Shown here piece after piece: positions 50,339-63,735 of a stretch of 64,000 bases of DNA. The translations under genes were made by a program, and so were the position numbers. The notes below the pieces were generated by a model. That model was not told the DNA's origin, made no database searches, and saw nothing but the letters and a program-made list of their open reading frames with translations. Source of the DNA: Varroa destructor (Eukaryota > Arthropoda > Arachnida > Mesostigmata > Varroidae); contig NW_019211455.1 in the NCBI RefSeq assembly GCF_002443255.2, positions 49,440,638-49,504,637 on the forward strand. The letters run 5' to 3'. The first letter of the stretch is position 1; each line of letters opens with the position of its first letter.

Positions 50339-50608
50339 GAGATTGGCGGCACCAATGATGTCCACACAAAGTGGCCGGCTTCTTCTCCGCCTCTCAAGGA
50401 CCGAATAAATTGCCGCGTTGTCTACCAGGACCGTGACAGTGGCGTTGTCGTCACCGCCGACAATCAACTGCAGCTAACAAGACGTCAACAGAGCGTGACA
50501 CAGTCATTGCCACTGCAGCAGCCGCAGCTGCTGGTGCGCTGCCAGCAGCAGCAGCCGCCGCAGCACGAGTATCTCTATCGTCACTACTACCGCCAGTACC
50601 GTTTCTGA
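50339..50608 (+). CDS. weak candidate terminal exon, Gln/Pro-rich
   Basis: After an acceptor-like TTTTGTATCTTAAG, a frame of 89 codons runs to TGA. Its first part has mixed composition (starting EIGGTNDVHTKWP). The second part is Gln-rich from CAG/CTG triplets, with a tail of Tyr and Arg. No domain is recognised and the upstream exon would be unknown. The CAG-type composition is shared with neighbouring non-coding islands, so this may be leader DNA, not a coding exon. Confidence 0.18.
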   Translation, partial: EIGGTNDVHTKWPASSPPLKDRINCRVVYQDRDSGVVVTADNQLQLTRRQQSVTQSLPLQQPQLLVRCQQQQPPQHEYLYRHYYRQYRF

Positions 50609-52720
50609 GCACACGGCCACAACGGCAGACGACAAAAGCACTTCAGTGACTGTCTGGCAACTGATAGCAGAAGCACCAGCTATATAATGTTTTGGTACGG
50701 CAGCGGGCCCAGCCCTGCCTCAGCCGCCTCCACTCGCGGACAAAAGCATGACCAGCGAGTTGCGGCCGGGCTAGAAGGCGAGATTGCCGGCTTAGACTCT
50801 CGGGTTCACCGTTCTGGCTCAGGCTATCGCCGCTGCGGCAACGCTGGTGATGACGGCATTGGTGTTTTTCGCTCTCTCCACCTTTAGAGTGGACCGAGTG
50901 TGCTCGCATTTCGCATCCTCCTTGTTGCCGGTAGCTGCTGCTGATCCTGCTTTCCCAGTCGGCGGCTCGGCAGTGATCTGAACGGTAATCCTCTAGTGCT
51001 GCTACTGCTGCTGTTTCTGGTGCTGATGGTATTGGCAGTGGTAATGAAAGGTCCTTTTGATCGGTCCGCGCCAGTAGCAGGGCTCTGTCAGGTTTGCCAC
51101 CAGCCAGCCAGCCATCTTCGAATGACTGGAAAATTTTGCGCTCGTCGTCGCTGATGCTTGGCCTTTAAGGCGCGTCTCCTTCCTGTTTCTACACTTTGCT
51201 GCCTGGTGCCGCTGGTCCAGAGTTCGTGTCTGCTACGGGGATCTCCACAATTGAAGATTCTGCAGCCGGGGCATCAGCGACCTCAATTGTAAATGCGATA
51301 TACTGTCAGTAGAAAGCTGTCATTGTCGTCAGCGTAGTCAACACAATAGGCCGAACATTGTAGAGGTTGCTCGAGGAACTACTAGACAAACAGTAGAGGT
51401 GCCATTTCTATCGTTGAGAAGTCGAGACTTTTGCCAAAACGACGGGGTCGATCATGTTTCCTAGCTGTGCTGGATATACACATACTCTGTGCATAAGCAG
51501 GCTATGCCGGTTGGTTACGCTGCCGCCAATATGATGATCACTCATTAAGATAGATCAATATACTTTGACAAAGTTCGGCCACTTTTTTTGGCGCTCTCTA
51601 CCCAGCGTCGTCGTTTTCATAACGTGAGCCGTCGCTCCGGCGGTTTATTGCTAAATATCCTGAAGGCAGGCAATGAATGAATAGATTTGAACGGCTTAGT
51701 TTCGGTTTACTGGGGACCCACTGGAGTAGCTCAGGTTTAACGAAATGAACGAAAAACGTATACTAGGCGTGAATTGGCGGACGGCTGAGAACAGCCAGGT
51801 GGCAAAAAACCAGTGACGATAGTACAACGTAGTCGACGGCGCCTAAGCCTACGCTATTCGTAGAGTAAGCGACCTAAAAGTCCTTAAGTGTCTCCTTAGC
51901 TTGTATGGAGAATCGCCGTGAGTGGAGAGGGCTGCTGAGGGCTGAGGGCGTCTTGACGGGTCTGCCAGGGCAGAAAAGGGGAAACTTTGCTAAGTTGGGG
52001 AAAGCAGCGCAGATGTGTGGTGTTTCGGTTCGTATGGAGTAGCAGAAGACATCCACTCGAGGAAAACGCGCTGACTTTACTAAGTAGCCATAGCGAGTAG
52101 CTTTGTCGACATAAGGACGGCGCGAGTGGTGTGGAGGGCTAGGGATGAAAGGCAGGAACGTAACATAGTACAGTCAGCACGGTTAGCAAGTACGCTGTAC
52201 TGCTTTGGGCAGAAGGCTGTGCGAGACGCCTAACCATCGAAGACTGGACGACGGCGCAGGAAGGCAAAACATTGAGGAGGAGGGCGGCGTTCTACAGCAA
52301 CGGAGAAAGACTGCCGCTCACGGACCTCACACTTCTCCCTGGTGCGCTTGTGCGTAAAGGAGAAAATGCGGAATGATAGTAGCCATTTTGCGTTAAAAAC
52401 TGTCGGCTTAAGTTTCGAGATACAACTCCTCACTCCTGGCGATCATTGATTCACTCCGTGTCCCCTAGCTTCTTCATACTCGGGCGCCCTTTCCCAGACT
52501 GTTTTCGCGGCCTCAAGTCAGCAGTAAGCAGTAACAGCAGCAGCGCTAATGCTAAACAACGTGGCGCTGCCCATCTCGGAACGACGACGTACCCCTTCAC
52601 CTCCACTCACGACGATACCGGGCATGGAGACCTGAGCTCTAGTTGACCTCAACTGTCCGGCCCATCCCTTTCAGTCCAGCCTTCTCCTCACCTCTACACG
52701 ACGGCAACGCGAATGCCGCT
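50609..52720. other. CpG-rich block, no gene recognised
   Basis: GC-rich sequence with GCTGCTG-type triplets around 50.9-51.05 kb and several open frames under 90 codons, none with a recognisable motif. It could contain promoters or 5' leaders. The composition drops sharply to AT-rich at about 52.7 kb. Confidence 0.3.
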
Positions 52721-53089
52721 CTGTATGAAGTTCGTAATTTAATTTAAAAGCATAACATTTTTAGATTTAAACAGAATGTTATGAATCAATCCTGATAGTC
52801 TGGATGGCGCCATCAGGATGCAGTTCTCCAAAACAGACGCCGCCGCCATAGTCACGATGTTTATAACTTAGGTATAGCGACATCTTTTAGGCAATTTGGC
52901 TGGTTGTATCGAGCGTAAACATGTCGATACGCCATTGCGCTCGACGCGTTTTGTTTGATCTCCACTGCCATACGATACATTGCATTGTATCATTGATGCT
53001 GCTATCACAGTAATAACATCCATAAATATGGTACATCAATATTGAACGAATGCTAGAAAAATATTTCAATAACTTATAGTGTGTGGTGT

Positions 53090-53104
53090 TATATATATAT
53101 ATAT
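53090..53104. repeat. short TA microsatellite
   Basis: Alternating TA tract. Confidence 0.85.
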
Positions 53105-56100
53105 GAAAATTTCAATTGTCACATTAAATATTTGCTGCAAAGAGCTGATTGATGATCTATAGATTACTGACAACTGAAATAACAAAAAGGCAAAAGTTGT
53201 TTCTACGCAATGAACAGCTAGAAAGCACTGGACATCCCAGCAAGGAGTAGCGGTCTTTTATTACTATAGTAGTTAGACCATATTTGATCAAATCTCCAAT
53301 ACTTTCACCCATAGCTATCTATGGACCTACTAGGTTGCCACCAGGTATCCACGCATAGTGCGCAAAAATGAAAAAAACTCTGCATTACCAGATTTTGTAG
53401 AATGTATGAAGCCAGCCATATTTACATACTCTGGCTTTTGCTCAATATTTCAACGATTGAAAAAGAAAGCAAAATTATTTTACCTATAACAGCGAAAGTG
53501 CAATATAATAATATCTTATGTTTTTTTTTACAATAATAGGACATTTTGATGCGCTTTAGGCCAGGGTTTTTGGAAATTTGCTGAATTCTAATAACGACGA
53601 TAAAACCTACCATCGAAGTAGAGTTTCATCGTAGTATAACTACGTAGATTTATGAGAAGAAACTTAAAAAAATCAAGCTGTTCTGTAAAATCAACTGTCT
53701 AACGCTAAAAAACCCTCTTAGTATCGGGGTTGGCTCGCGCTCGGAGCAGAAGGAATAGAAGCTCTGCACCAGCAAGATAACTGAGGAAAACATTAAGAAG
53801 TTGCTTACTCACAAAATAGGGGATCGAAAGCGTTTGCGGTGCGTTCCCTCAGCTCCTTGCCCAACTGGAATTATTCTAAGTTTGTGAGGACATGGAACTT
53901 GCTTTCAGGGATACCTTTCAGATGTTCAAGAAGGTAGAATACGTTATTCGGTGGGTCGGACCGCGCACGTGTCAGTTTCACATTCAGTCTCCAAGGAAAG
54001 ATTCGCGTTACGCTACGCTCCTTTATCTAGCGGAACCGAATGAACTGTTTTATTGCCGTAGAGGCACTCGACTTGCAAAGTAAAAATGGCTTCGAGTCTT
54101 CCGAGTTGGTTACCAGAATTCACACAGTTTGAGCACTAGATTTGTGCTTGTAACCTGCGCAAAAAGGGCACTTTTGCCTAAAAGATTTCAAGGCCCTTTG
54201 TAAGCGCAGTTGTTCGAAGGGACGTCTTTTATCAATTTTTTTCAAAAAATTCTAGGTTTATTGCATCACTTTTAACAACATGAAAAATGATTTAGTAATC
54301 CTATTACGCCGCGAGTCCCACCAGTTGCCAAAGATAAAACTGTTATCCATTAGCAACATTACTATTTATTTTAACAAAACCAATGGGCAACAGTTTTACC
54401 CGTACACACTTGTAGGTCAACGCAAAGCAGGCAAAAGAATTCCATGAACTATGGTTTGGTCGGGGAATGATCGTATACAAGGACTTCTATAGATTTAGAA
54501 CTTGGATGACACACGGGGTTGGAGGCATATGGTTCTGGTAGCACGCGGAACAAATATTCTGCCTAGCTTCAGTCATGGCTCAAGTTCACTTCCTTTTTTT
54601 TATCTTACATATTTATTTTGCTAGTCCAGAGTCAAAATGACGTTTCGTTATACAAACAAAGCGAAGACCATAATGACGCAAACAATTGCGGCTAAAAAGC
54701 GGGCTTGAGGAGGATGATCAGCGAGTGAAATGTTCCAGGGAAAGTAAACGAAATATCTTAGGATATGGTAGACTTCAATCGGCCGATCGATCAGGCCGTA
54801 CTTGCATAATGAACCGATAATAAAACGATTGCTGAATTTGTCTGAAGTAGTTCTCTAACTGTCTTCAATCTGCGCTGAATATGTTCCTTTCCTTATAGAT
54901 ATTTGCTATATATTAGTTTTCCACATAAATACGTGCTTCACTTTCATATGTGTAGTAGCACCAATAGAGTGTAAGAAAAACTAATGAAGGAGTTGGCTTT
55001 GAAGCTAGCTCTGAAGCATATACTAGTTACGTACTAATAGTAATAATCGAAATATGGGATTGGTTTACCGTCGTAGAAGTCTAAATGTACGTGAGAGCCC
55101 CTCATGGCATTCTCGCAATTGCGAAATATCATGGCACCTTACAATATAAATTAAAGTTTTTGGCCATGCGCTTTTTTAAAGCAGTAGTAATGTGTCTACT
55201 TAAATAGCGTGACGTCATGAAAAAAATACATAGGATCTGACAGGGTTTCAATCTATTATTACCTACCAGTAAAAGTATATTTGTATTTTGTCAAATAAAG
55301 TCGTTAGCAATGGTTCTTTCCGTTTTCATTGCATTGTTAGGGACTGCTGCTGCTGTACGGCAATACTCGAGACTTTTTTACTAAATTTATCCGTTTGTTC
55401 GAGGAGGGAGTATTTATGGACTTACTTAGTAACGTAAGCACATTGGTCTACAATTATACAGTTACCCGCTCTAAAATCTGCCTCAGATGAAGAATCGACA
55501 TCGAGATACTCATAACGATATGATCGTTTTAAAGCTATGATAATCTCGTTATAATTTAACAGAAATATCTACTAACGAACTAAAAAGAAACGTTTACATG
55601 AGCAGGCCCTATGTCATATTTAAAGATCTATAGCAAAGGCATTAGCTGACGGTTCGCAGTCCATATTAGCACGATGATAAGTGTCAAAAATTCAACACAA
55701 CGTGTTACAACAGGGCCTCGGTGCGAAGGGTTAGAGTTTGAAAAGTTTAGATGAACATCGTCTGAATTATACCAGCACGAAAAAACGAGTCCAATACGCT
55801 CGAAAGCGTCAATACACATTCCGTCCCCTATGCTCTAAAAACTTAATGGTGGACATATGTTTGGCCGGACACACACGAGGTCGTTGTTGTTGTCCCTCTG
55901 ATCACTGTAATTTTTCTTACGTCCGCTATCGATATCAATAGCATTCATATCGCCCTTTAATATTCTACCCTTTAAGTATATACGCATATACGGGCAAGTG
56001 GTAAAATATAATTAGAACATTCAATCAGTTCTGTGTTTTCCTGCTTAGATTTTGGCTTCTCATTCTGAGACAGTAAGTTTTAAGTGAACCAAATGATGAC

Positions 56101-57270
56101 ATATACTTTTGTACGTTCCTTCACTCTCACCACCATCATCATCATCACGGAACTGATAACGGGAAATTTGAACTACTATTCGAGTACCGCGCTATATCCT
56201 GTGTTCTTCCTTGCAGCTTCTTGCCTAAGACTATTCGATCGCTACCCATTCCAATAAGAACAACGTAAGAAGCAACTCATTGACCTTTCTCGTCCACTGC
56301 AGGGTCTTCTCTTTCACCCGCCCACCGTTTTGTCTTATTATTTACGCCACTGTTCGCGGCCAGTTGAATTGGTCTGTATTTTTCAGGCCTCTCTTTTTAT
56401 ACAGTTCACGTATATGTAGTGTCTTTTAGCGCATTGCGCTTTATTGGTGCTAGAGTTTTATAGTCTTCCTAGCTCCCCACGACAACGCCCTATGTATGTC
56501 GGCCAAAACTGAATCATTTCTGTCATAGCAACAATATTAGTTAACTGTTCAGGCACGTTTTGTAGTTATTAGTGAAAAACACTCGAGCAGTGACTGATTA
56601 GAATAATCACCAGTTAATGAGAACTACCACTGCCACTTGAACTTCTTCTGAAGTTCTACCGAGACGTGCTTCTTCCTCCGTTATAGCTTCTAATCGTCAT
56701 TTTTCCACAATCGTCGGACAGGACAGGCAAGTCGTTCATCTGAACCGCGCTCATATCAAGGGACGGCAGTAGATGCACATATATTCTTTTATGTACATTA
56801 AACGTTTGCTAACACACAAGTTTAGAAGCGTTTTATCAATTTTTTTTTGTATAATTGCCTACTTTTTCTTTCGTGTACTCAACAGAAGAAGCAAACAATT
56901 TAAAATTCTATATGCATGCATCTCCGTGATTGTCTGGCCGAGTTTTTTGTTGTTGTTGCATCTTAGCGTGTTGACGCTCAAACAACGTTTACGCTAGCAA
57001 AGCCGAACGACTATTGACGCTTATTTCCAAAAATGAAAAGGCTCATTTTCACTATGAGATTCGATTAAATTTCTAATGGTGTTCATAGAAGCGCGTAGGA
57101 CGAAAAATAGGCTATTTTCGTTGTGTGTCACTTGAATAAAGCCGGCCAAATATTTCGTATAGAAGCTATTACATACTAGTGAATTTGGCCATCTTGACGG
57201 ACGCAATGGTGGTAATACTAAGAATAAGAAGCACGATATCATCACCCCTCACAGAATTATCATATCAATG

Positions 57271-57290
57271 ATTCTATGATATCATAGAAT
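57271..57290. repeat. 20-bp perfect palindrome
   Basis: ATTCTATGATATCATAGAAT is fully self-complementary, centred on GATATC. Confidence 0.9.
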
Positions 57291-57368
57291 TAAGTAGAGC
57301 GCTTTCACGTTCACCCATGTTCGATATTTTACGGTAGTGAATAATGTCTCTTTCGACATTGCGGTATT

Positions 57369-57384
57369 CTATATATATATATAT
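57369..57384. repeat. short TA microsatellite
   Basis: Alternating TA tract. Confidence 0.85.
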
Positions 57385-60300
57385 TCTGTGTGTGTTTCGC
57401 AAATAATGCGATATAATTTCTCTAATGATTAAGTGCTTCGACTGACGATGCCATTACTATGGATAGAATTCGCTCTAGAGACGATTAGGAAGAATCACTG
57501 AAGAAAAAGTAGTTACCGTGCCTGTAAATGCGTTATTAATAGAGCAACTATTCTTAATTGTGGCGTCGTCTACAAATGATGTGAAGCATGCGCTGTTCTT
57601 CTGTCTCATAGAAATGAGGCCCTTTAAGGAAGCCAAGATCATATGGTACGATTTTTCCATGCGTGCACTTGTTCCAGTATGGACACAACTATACACAGAC
57701 ACAGCAAAGGAGATCGATGTTTAGTTGTCCCTATAGAATAACACATATTCTATAATTTCCTGCTCTTTAAATCGGGACGCAGAGCACCACAAAACGACAG
57801 AGGTGCACGTGGTGTAGTCCGCTTAAAATAACAATCCTACAGACGTCAGGCTCAAAGTTTTACCCACTGATAAAAGTCAACAAGCGACTACTTTTCAACT
57901 ACCATTTTTGTTAATAAGTCAATGAAGAAATAACATTGGACGATCAAAACATTTGATGACCATTGAGGAGAATTTCCTATTTGTACAGTAAGCTTTCGGT
58001 GTGAAACTACGAATAAAAAGTAGGTATGAGCCTGTTATAGACAATGTCAGTTTATATATGTATATAGGTGAAAGTTTGGTATGTTTGGGACGTCGTTGTG
58101 GGACGCAAGGAAACGTTCTGACGTCCTCATAACGTATTTCTAAACAACGGTTGTCAAATTCCCGATGAAAATACGAGAATCAGTAAATATGCATTTGATG
58201 CTTAAATATTACTTTGTGCAGTGTTCTTTCGCGCTGGCGTATAGAAATCTCCTTCGCACACTTCAGAACCCGCACGGAAACCGGCAGTGGCGTTTTCGGC
58301 TTAGGAGACTAGCAGCTCGTAGGCCGAGCCGAACATCCTGGTCTCTGTCATGATATATTTCCGGTTTTACCTAAGGTCTACGGTTTTTTAGCGGCAGAGG
58401 AAGAATAATGCATAAATGGGCTTGGCTTCGCTTCACTATCCTGCCAATATCTGTCTCAGTTTATTCCAAGCACGCTCTATAAATAAGGTGCGCCGCCTAA
58501 ATAAGATCAAACCTTCCCGCACTGTTTGTCCTAGTAGACAGGGGTTCATCCACCATTTCTGCTACCAGGAAAAAGCTCATTGTTTCTATAACAAAATGAT
58601 AAATTCGTCACGGCGGAGAACAGCGCGGCATTTTGGTAAGCAGCGATGGGCCATTTTTAATCTATTCGCGCTGGACAAGTCCTACCAAGATTAGATATTT
58701 CTTGTTTTCTTCGAGATTAACATGTAACACAATACTAGTTGTTAGACAGCATTGGAATCGGGAAATCTATCGTCAATTCGGTTTCAGAGTTAAGAGGCTG
58801 GACAGTTGGCTCGAGAAGGCGATTTTTGGTTTGACATGTTTAGATAAATGCTCGCTTTGAGATCAGCTCGCAATTTGACTTACCAATATCGTTTGACGTT
58901 GCGTTGCCGTTAAAAAGTTACTTGCGGCACTGATATTTTCAAAATGATTATTGATTAGTGTAAGACCCGAATAGGGATAGTAAATAATGGTTATACTGGA
59001 TAAATGGGAACGACACTTCTAGCATTGTTCGACACTTGTTTTTATTTACATATAGCCTTAAAAACAGAACATAACAAATGGTGCCATATCTTGTATGTAT
59101 ATATTATGCTCCGATAATCTCCAAAACGGCTTTAACGGTTTTTGTTGTTTTTTGAATGCAGGCCTACCCTAACGAGAAAACGTTACGATGATAACTGTAT
59201 ACCGGGAAAAATCTTTCAAAAAAAATGCTGAAAATATAACTTAGCTTCTTAATGTAAAGCTACCGAAGAAATACTTTTTCGCCGTTTTTTTCTGTTTGTC
59301 AGCAACGATTGCATGTTTATCTACGAATCATTTAAATAGAAGGTTGAGGCTACACATAATAAACGTATTTTTTGCGATGGCGTATAATATAAAATTTCGT
59401 TATGTATAGGCCCAGGCAACAACTCAAGTACCTACATAATAGTTAGAACATTAAGATGTTTTAAGGTTTTCGAAATAGCGGAATAACCACGACAGGATGG
59501 TAGCATAGTAACGTATTAATGAAAAGTAAAGTACTGGGTATATGCGGTAGGTGACGACGAGCCGTGGGAGACTCGTATGAAAAATTAAAAATGATGGAAA
59601 TGCATTAATAGATACAGATTTCTTCACAGAGAGGTCGTAAATTTCTGTTCAAAGCAATATAATATAATAACACAACGAACTTATCTGCAGCGAGATTCAT
59701 ACCGAACAGCAGCTAGTAAAGATCAACTGAGTGATACTTGCCAAGAATCGTGCGCGAGATAAGGACGAATAAGTCCATAAGCCTTAACGTCTGTAGGTAA
59801 AAATGGACGGACGTCAGCTATGGTCCCGATATTATATATAATACTATTATTACATTTATTATTATCGTCATTTACATGACGACTTAGCTTAAACATTCGT
59901 ATTGATCATCGATTTATTCAAGAAGGATTTTATGACGGAGTCATATGATCAATTATATTTTTTCAGAATATATTAGATATCAATGTTGTCGTGTAGCTTG
60001 GGTCGAAGAAAAATCTTCCTCCGCCCGAAGACGCTTTACGTTTCGTCATCTTTTACCCTTCATGCCGTCAATTAAGTATCGATATTTTGCTTTTGTTTTA
60101 GGGCACATTTTAGCGGTGTCTAGATTCTTTTTGCCTTGGACATTTCTACATACGTCCATAGATAGCAAAGCCTTTAATTGATTCAACAATTGAAAATAGA
60201 GTTGTCTAAACCCCATGCATCGAAAGCTGTACTCTTATTCCTATAACCATTAACATTACTGTGGGATTTTACGTATCGGTTTGTGCTAGTGAGCTTTTGT

Positions 60301-62411
60301 TATATTGTATTTATAGCTATACACGGCCTTATATATTTGCCCACAAAACAAATAGCAACGGTTAAGTTACCATAGGCTCGTTGCGTTGCCGGAGTGGACA
60401 AGGCCCACCGTTCAAATAGCATTAATAAGTACATCATATGGTGATGGACATCATCAAAACAAAGGTGATCAGACGTGTGGCGGGTGATGATTATCATTTG
60501 TTTTCGTGCATCGTCAGTGTCTCCAGTAAACCTTATTGATGATATCCTCTTTATGAATACATTGTACTTATTAACGTTCCAGTAGCTAGCCTCTACTGCC
60601 CGATTTCCTATATAGATCTACTCACAGAAAAGTTTCTAGGAGATAGCTTTGGCTAAGTTAAGAAAATTGTGTTACTGTTAATGGATCGAACTTCTGTCAG
60701 GCGTCTCGACACTCAGGTTGCTTAGGTCCTGCCTTTAAGAACGCTATAAGAGTTTCACTCCAATAAATTACCAAGGAAGGCCTTCTTCGCTCGTTTCCGA
60801 AAATCCGTGTTGAAGGTGCCACATACATAAAGTCAGCTCTTACTGTTAGTAAGCTTATATACATAATAATTTATTTTTTTGGAATTTTACGTTCCATAAC
60901 GCAATACCTATGTTCACAAAATCAACGCAAAACATATAAGTCAAACAAATATATGACACAGAATTAAGTAATAAGTAAATAAAATCACAAATGAAAAATT
61001 ACGTTTTTTATAATTGTTGTTTTTATGTCAATGTAATTATTGGTATGATAATATAACAACCGCATTAATACATTAGTTTAGAGTGTACATCACGTGAGGT
61101 CTGGAATCAGTGCTATGCAGCTGTATATGTACATGATAGCAATAAATTATTGTAGCCTGTTGTTCGCTATGTTATAGTTCCGCAGTGTTATACATGTTAC
61201 AATAGTAATTTTGACAATTAAAACTAAACACATTATTTATATACTGTTATAGCAATAATCATTACCGTTATTATGATGTTGCCATACACGTGTTGCACAT
61301 TAGAAATCTCGTTGAAAGTTTATTACAGCTAGGAACTTTTCAAAACAACGTTGAGGTCCATAGGGGACAATTCGGGTTTCTGATTTCGTCTAAATGAGAG
61401 CGGCAGGGGGTGAAGAGCATAGTCATTCCTGCCCCATTTCAATTACGACACTTCTTACCATTGTGCTATATATGCCTATCTGTGAGAAAGAGATGCAATT
61501 CACGTCTATCGCTAGCAGAAGCATTGAGAGAAACTTTGAACTTCAACAAAGAGAAGTTTCCCGAACTTAACTTCTTGTCCCGTAGATGACATACATGCGT
61601 TCATACGAGGTACACTATTTGATTCCTTCTGAAGCTGACTGACAGCTCGTAGAAGGTATACCTGTGTACGTACTGGTAAATATTTACATGCGTATACTTG
61701 AATATGTACAACTTAATATACTATATATTCAATCCGACATTATATGTAGTGTGATAGAATGATCCCATGTGCCATGCTTCAAGGACGGCACCTTAGTACT
61801 GGTGAGTGTCTTTCGTGGGCCGTTTCTAGACATCATGCATGTTCACTAAAAGTTCTATATGCACATAAACGTTCTGTAAGTCAGCCGTAATCTCTTTCGA
61901 AGTGTCCTTTGAAAATGGCGTACGTATAGTGTTTTTTCGACCTTCGACCGGGCAAGGACTTACTTTGTTTCGTGCTGGTGGCCAACCATGTGAAGCAATG
62001 CTAACGGCAATACCGGATCCACCACTCGAAACGCATGCTTATTTGCGATTTTTTATTGGTATGACGAAACTACTAGGGAGCCAGTCAAGGTTTCCGTTTC
62101 TAGATGGGCTTCGGTTGCCAATAGTGGTATGTTTCTTTAGTCGCCAACGTCGTTCTGACAAAACAGCTGCTGCTTACGGCGATCATCCATATGACATCAT
62201 GTCGAATAGATTAAACGATTTCTATAACTAATCTATATAAATGATCACTGTTGTATTCGCATAATAACAGCACCAAAGGCATTACAAGTATATATATGTG
62301 TTGATCCCAATCTTTCCGGTTTTCCTAAACACGACAGTTTGACTCAAGCGATTTAAATGCATTTCGTTTTCTTTAGAGGCGTACAAGATGCGACGTTAAA
62401 CACGGATAACT

Positions 62412-62417
62412 TTTATT
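62412..62417 (-). terminator. poly(A) signal of the allatostatin-A-type receptor
   Basis: AATAAA on the minus strand, about 208 bases after the receptor stop codon. It is the first canonical signal I noticed downstream, giving a 3' untranslated region of roughly 0.2 kb. Later signals may also be used. Confidence 0.45.
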
Positions 62418-62624
62418 TATCGTCTGTAGTTTTTCTGTGTTTGTTTGATATGTTCCATTTTTGAAGTGTGTTTATCTTATTCACAGTCACGTGAAAGAGC
62501 AAGCCATCGCGAGGATAAGGAAGCACAAACGGCTATCATTACAGTATTAGGTTGAATTTCTAACGATAGTCGTAGAATCTTCGTTTATGTTTAGTCAGTG
62601 CTTTCTTCATTCTTCCACACGAAT

Positions 62625-63129
62625 CTAGACGAGTTCGTCTTGCGGCCTGTGACAAATGACAGTGATAATTTCTCCTTTTGGCGCGACGCGTGCCCGAAAC
62701 GCCTGCACCACACCAACATTTGCGGCTCCTACGCCAGCAGCTATCGGGCTGCCGTCTGTGCCAGCAACGAATGTCGTTGTTGTCATATTCGTTATTGCCG
62801 TAGTGGTGCTTGCGCTTCCACACCCAATTCCGCCGTCATCAGAAGCCATTGCCTCAACTGAAGGCTGTGGTAGCTGGCTTTCTCGCTGAGATGGAGATTG
62901 AAGCAATGGCTCGGAGACGGCACACGGCTGGGACAACAAGATGTCGCTAATAAGCTGTCCGTTGCGAGCGGTGAGGGTCGTTGTCCCGCTGCCCTTTTTG
63001 TGACGGTTAGCCGTTGTAACAACGGTGCTCTCGCGCGGGTGATGATTGTGCGTATGGGTGTTCACACTGTGCTGGTGGCCACCGAGCTGACCGAGGGGCG
63101 CCTCTCGCGCCCCGCAAAGAATCAGCTTC
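62625..63129 (-). CDS. AstA-R: allatostatin-A/galanin-type receptor, last exon (cytoplasmic tail)
   Basis: The acceptor CTTTACAG at 63130 is followed by one base that completes the Arg codon left by the preceding exon, then 167 codons to TAG. The join reads AFR-KLILCG, continuing helix 8 exactly as allatostatin-A receptors do (AFRK...C), with Cys as a likely palmitoylation site. The tail is long, hydrophilic and presumably disordered. A His-rich patch (SVNTHTHNHHPR) lies around residues 21-32 of the exon, Ser/Thr/Gln-rich segments follow, and a Thr run (TTTT) lies near the middle. Many Ser and Thr could serve as kinase and arrestin sites. The protein ends DELV, which could be a class III PDZ ligand (acidic residue at -2, hydrophobic at 0); this is inference. 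The exon is GC-richer than its flanks. Confidence 0.8.
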
Positions 63130-63577
63130 CTGTAAAGATGCGCCTGTTAGGAAAGGCACAGGCAAGAGAACGGAGATACGATATATATAGCTACGAGCTG
63201 GTCATAAACGAGAAAGAGAAAAAGAGGCAAAGCGAACAGTAGCGGAGCACAGGTAAATGTAAAAATCGATTCAAAACAACAACAGCGTGTTTTGTGATAA
63301 GCCAGTAATGATTCTTAAAGAAAACAAGATAAAACGAGAGGCGAAAAAAGATAGAAATAAGGTTATTCAGTGATAATTTTATCAAGGGAGGAGGACGAGA
63401 TGTTGCGAAATAACCGACACTTCAAGTAATACTTGTCTTCTGCAACCTGCCTGTATATATCACTTGATCATATAATATATCATACTATCTAAAAATATAA
63501 ATATATATTCCACAGAAGAATTCTTATAAGTGCAAAGTGTGTACACATATATCAGTAATAAATCCAACTATACCCAC
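63130..63577 (-). other. intron between the TM7 exon and the tail exon of the receptor
   Basis: 448 bases, from the donor GTGGGT at 63577 to the acceptor TTTACAG at 63130, in phase 2. A competing donor (GTATAG, four bases further on) fits the consensus and reading frame less well. Another acceptor, TCCTAACAG, lies 14 bases upstream of the chosen one, but using it would change the frame of the tail. Confidence 0.75.
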
Positions 63578-63735
63578 CGGAACGCCTTTCGGAAGTTTTC
63601 TGACAGAAACGCGTAAAGAATAGGGTTTAAGCATGAGTTGGTATAAGCAAGGATTTGGGCGCAAACTTGTAAAACGAGCAGCGTCATGTCCGATGCAACG
63701 TCGATCATTTGCATGCTCTTTAGGAAAAGTATTAC
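63578..63735 (-). CDS. AstA-R: allatostatin-A/galanin-type neuropeptide receptor, exon with TM7 and helix 8 (partial gene)
   Basis: This is a rhodopsin-class G-protein-coupled receptor, which at the plasma membrane would bind a neuropeptide and activate G proteins. The exon has 52 codons plus two bases. Residues 1-8 (VILFLKSM) finish TM6, 9-17 form extracellular loop 3, and 18-46 are TM7. TM7 carries [19 protein letters not shown], which includes the NPxxY motif (NPILY). FRKAFR then begins helix 8. The combination [21 protein letters not shown] is characteristic of allatostatin-A receptors and their galanin/kisspeptin-like relatives. It is unlike allatostatin-C or somatostatin types, which have ANSAINP. 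The acceptor TTTTTTATTTTCAG lies at 63736 in phase 0. Exons for the N-terminus and TM1 to TM6 lie beyond base 64000. A kisspeptin-like or galanin-like subfamily cannot be excluded from this part alone. Confidence 0.88.

Larger units (their letters stand above)
52721..62411. other. long AT-rich non-coding interval
   Basis: No gene was recognised across this 9.7 kb. Frames of 60-109 codons, such as 53892-54083 plus and 61902-62231 plus, have no domain I know and no supporting splice context. It probably includes the intergenic space downstream of the receptor gene, and may include upstream leader exons of the KCNQ-B transcript that cannot be seen by eye. Confidence 0.35.

Noticed and set aside
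62598..63242. Plus-strand frames overlapping the receptor tail
   Set aside because: They are antisense shadows of the last receptor exon, which is supported by an exact splice join and family match on the minus strand.
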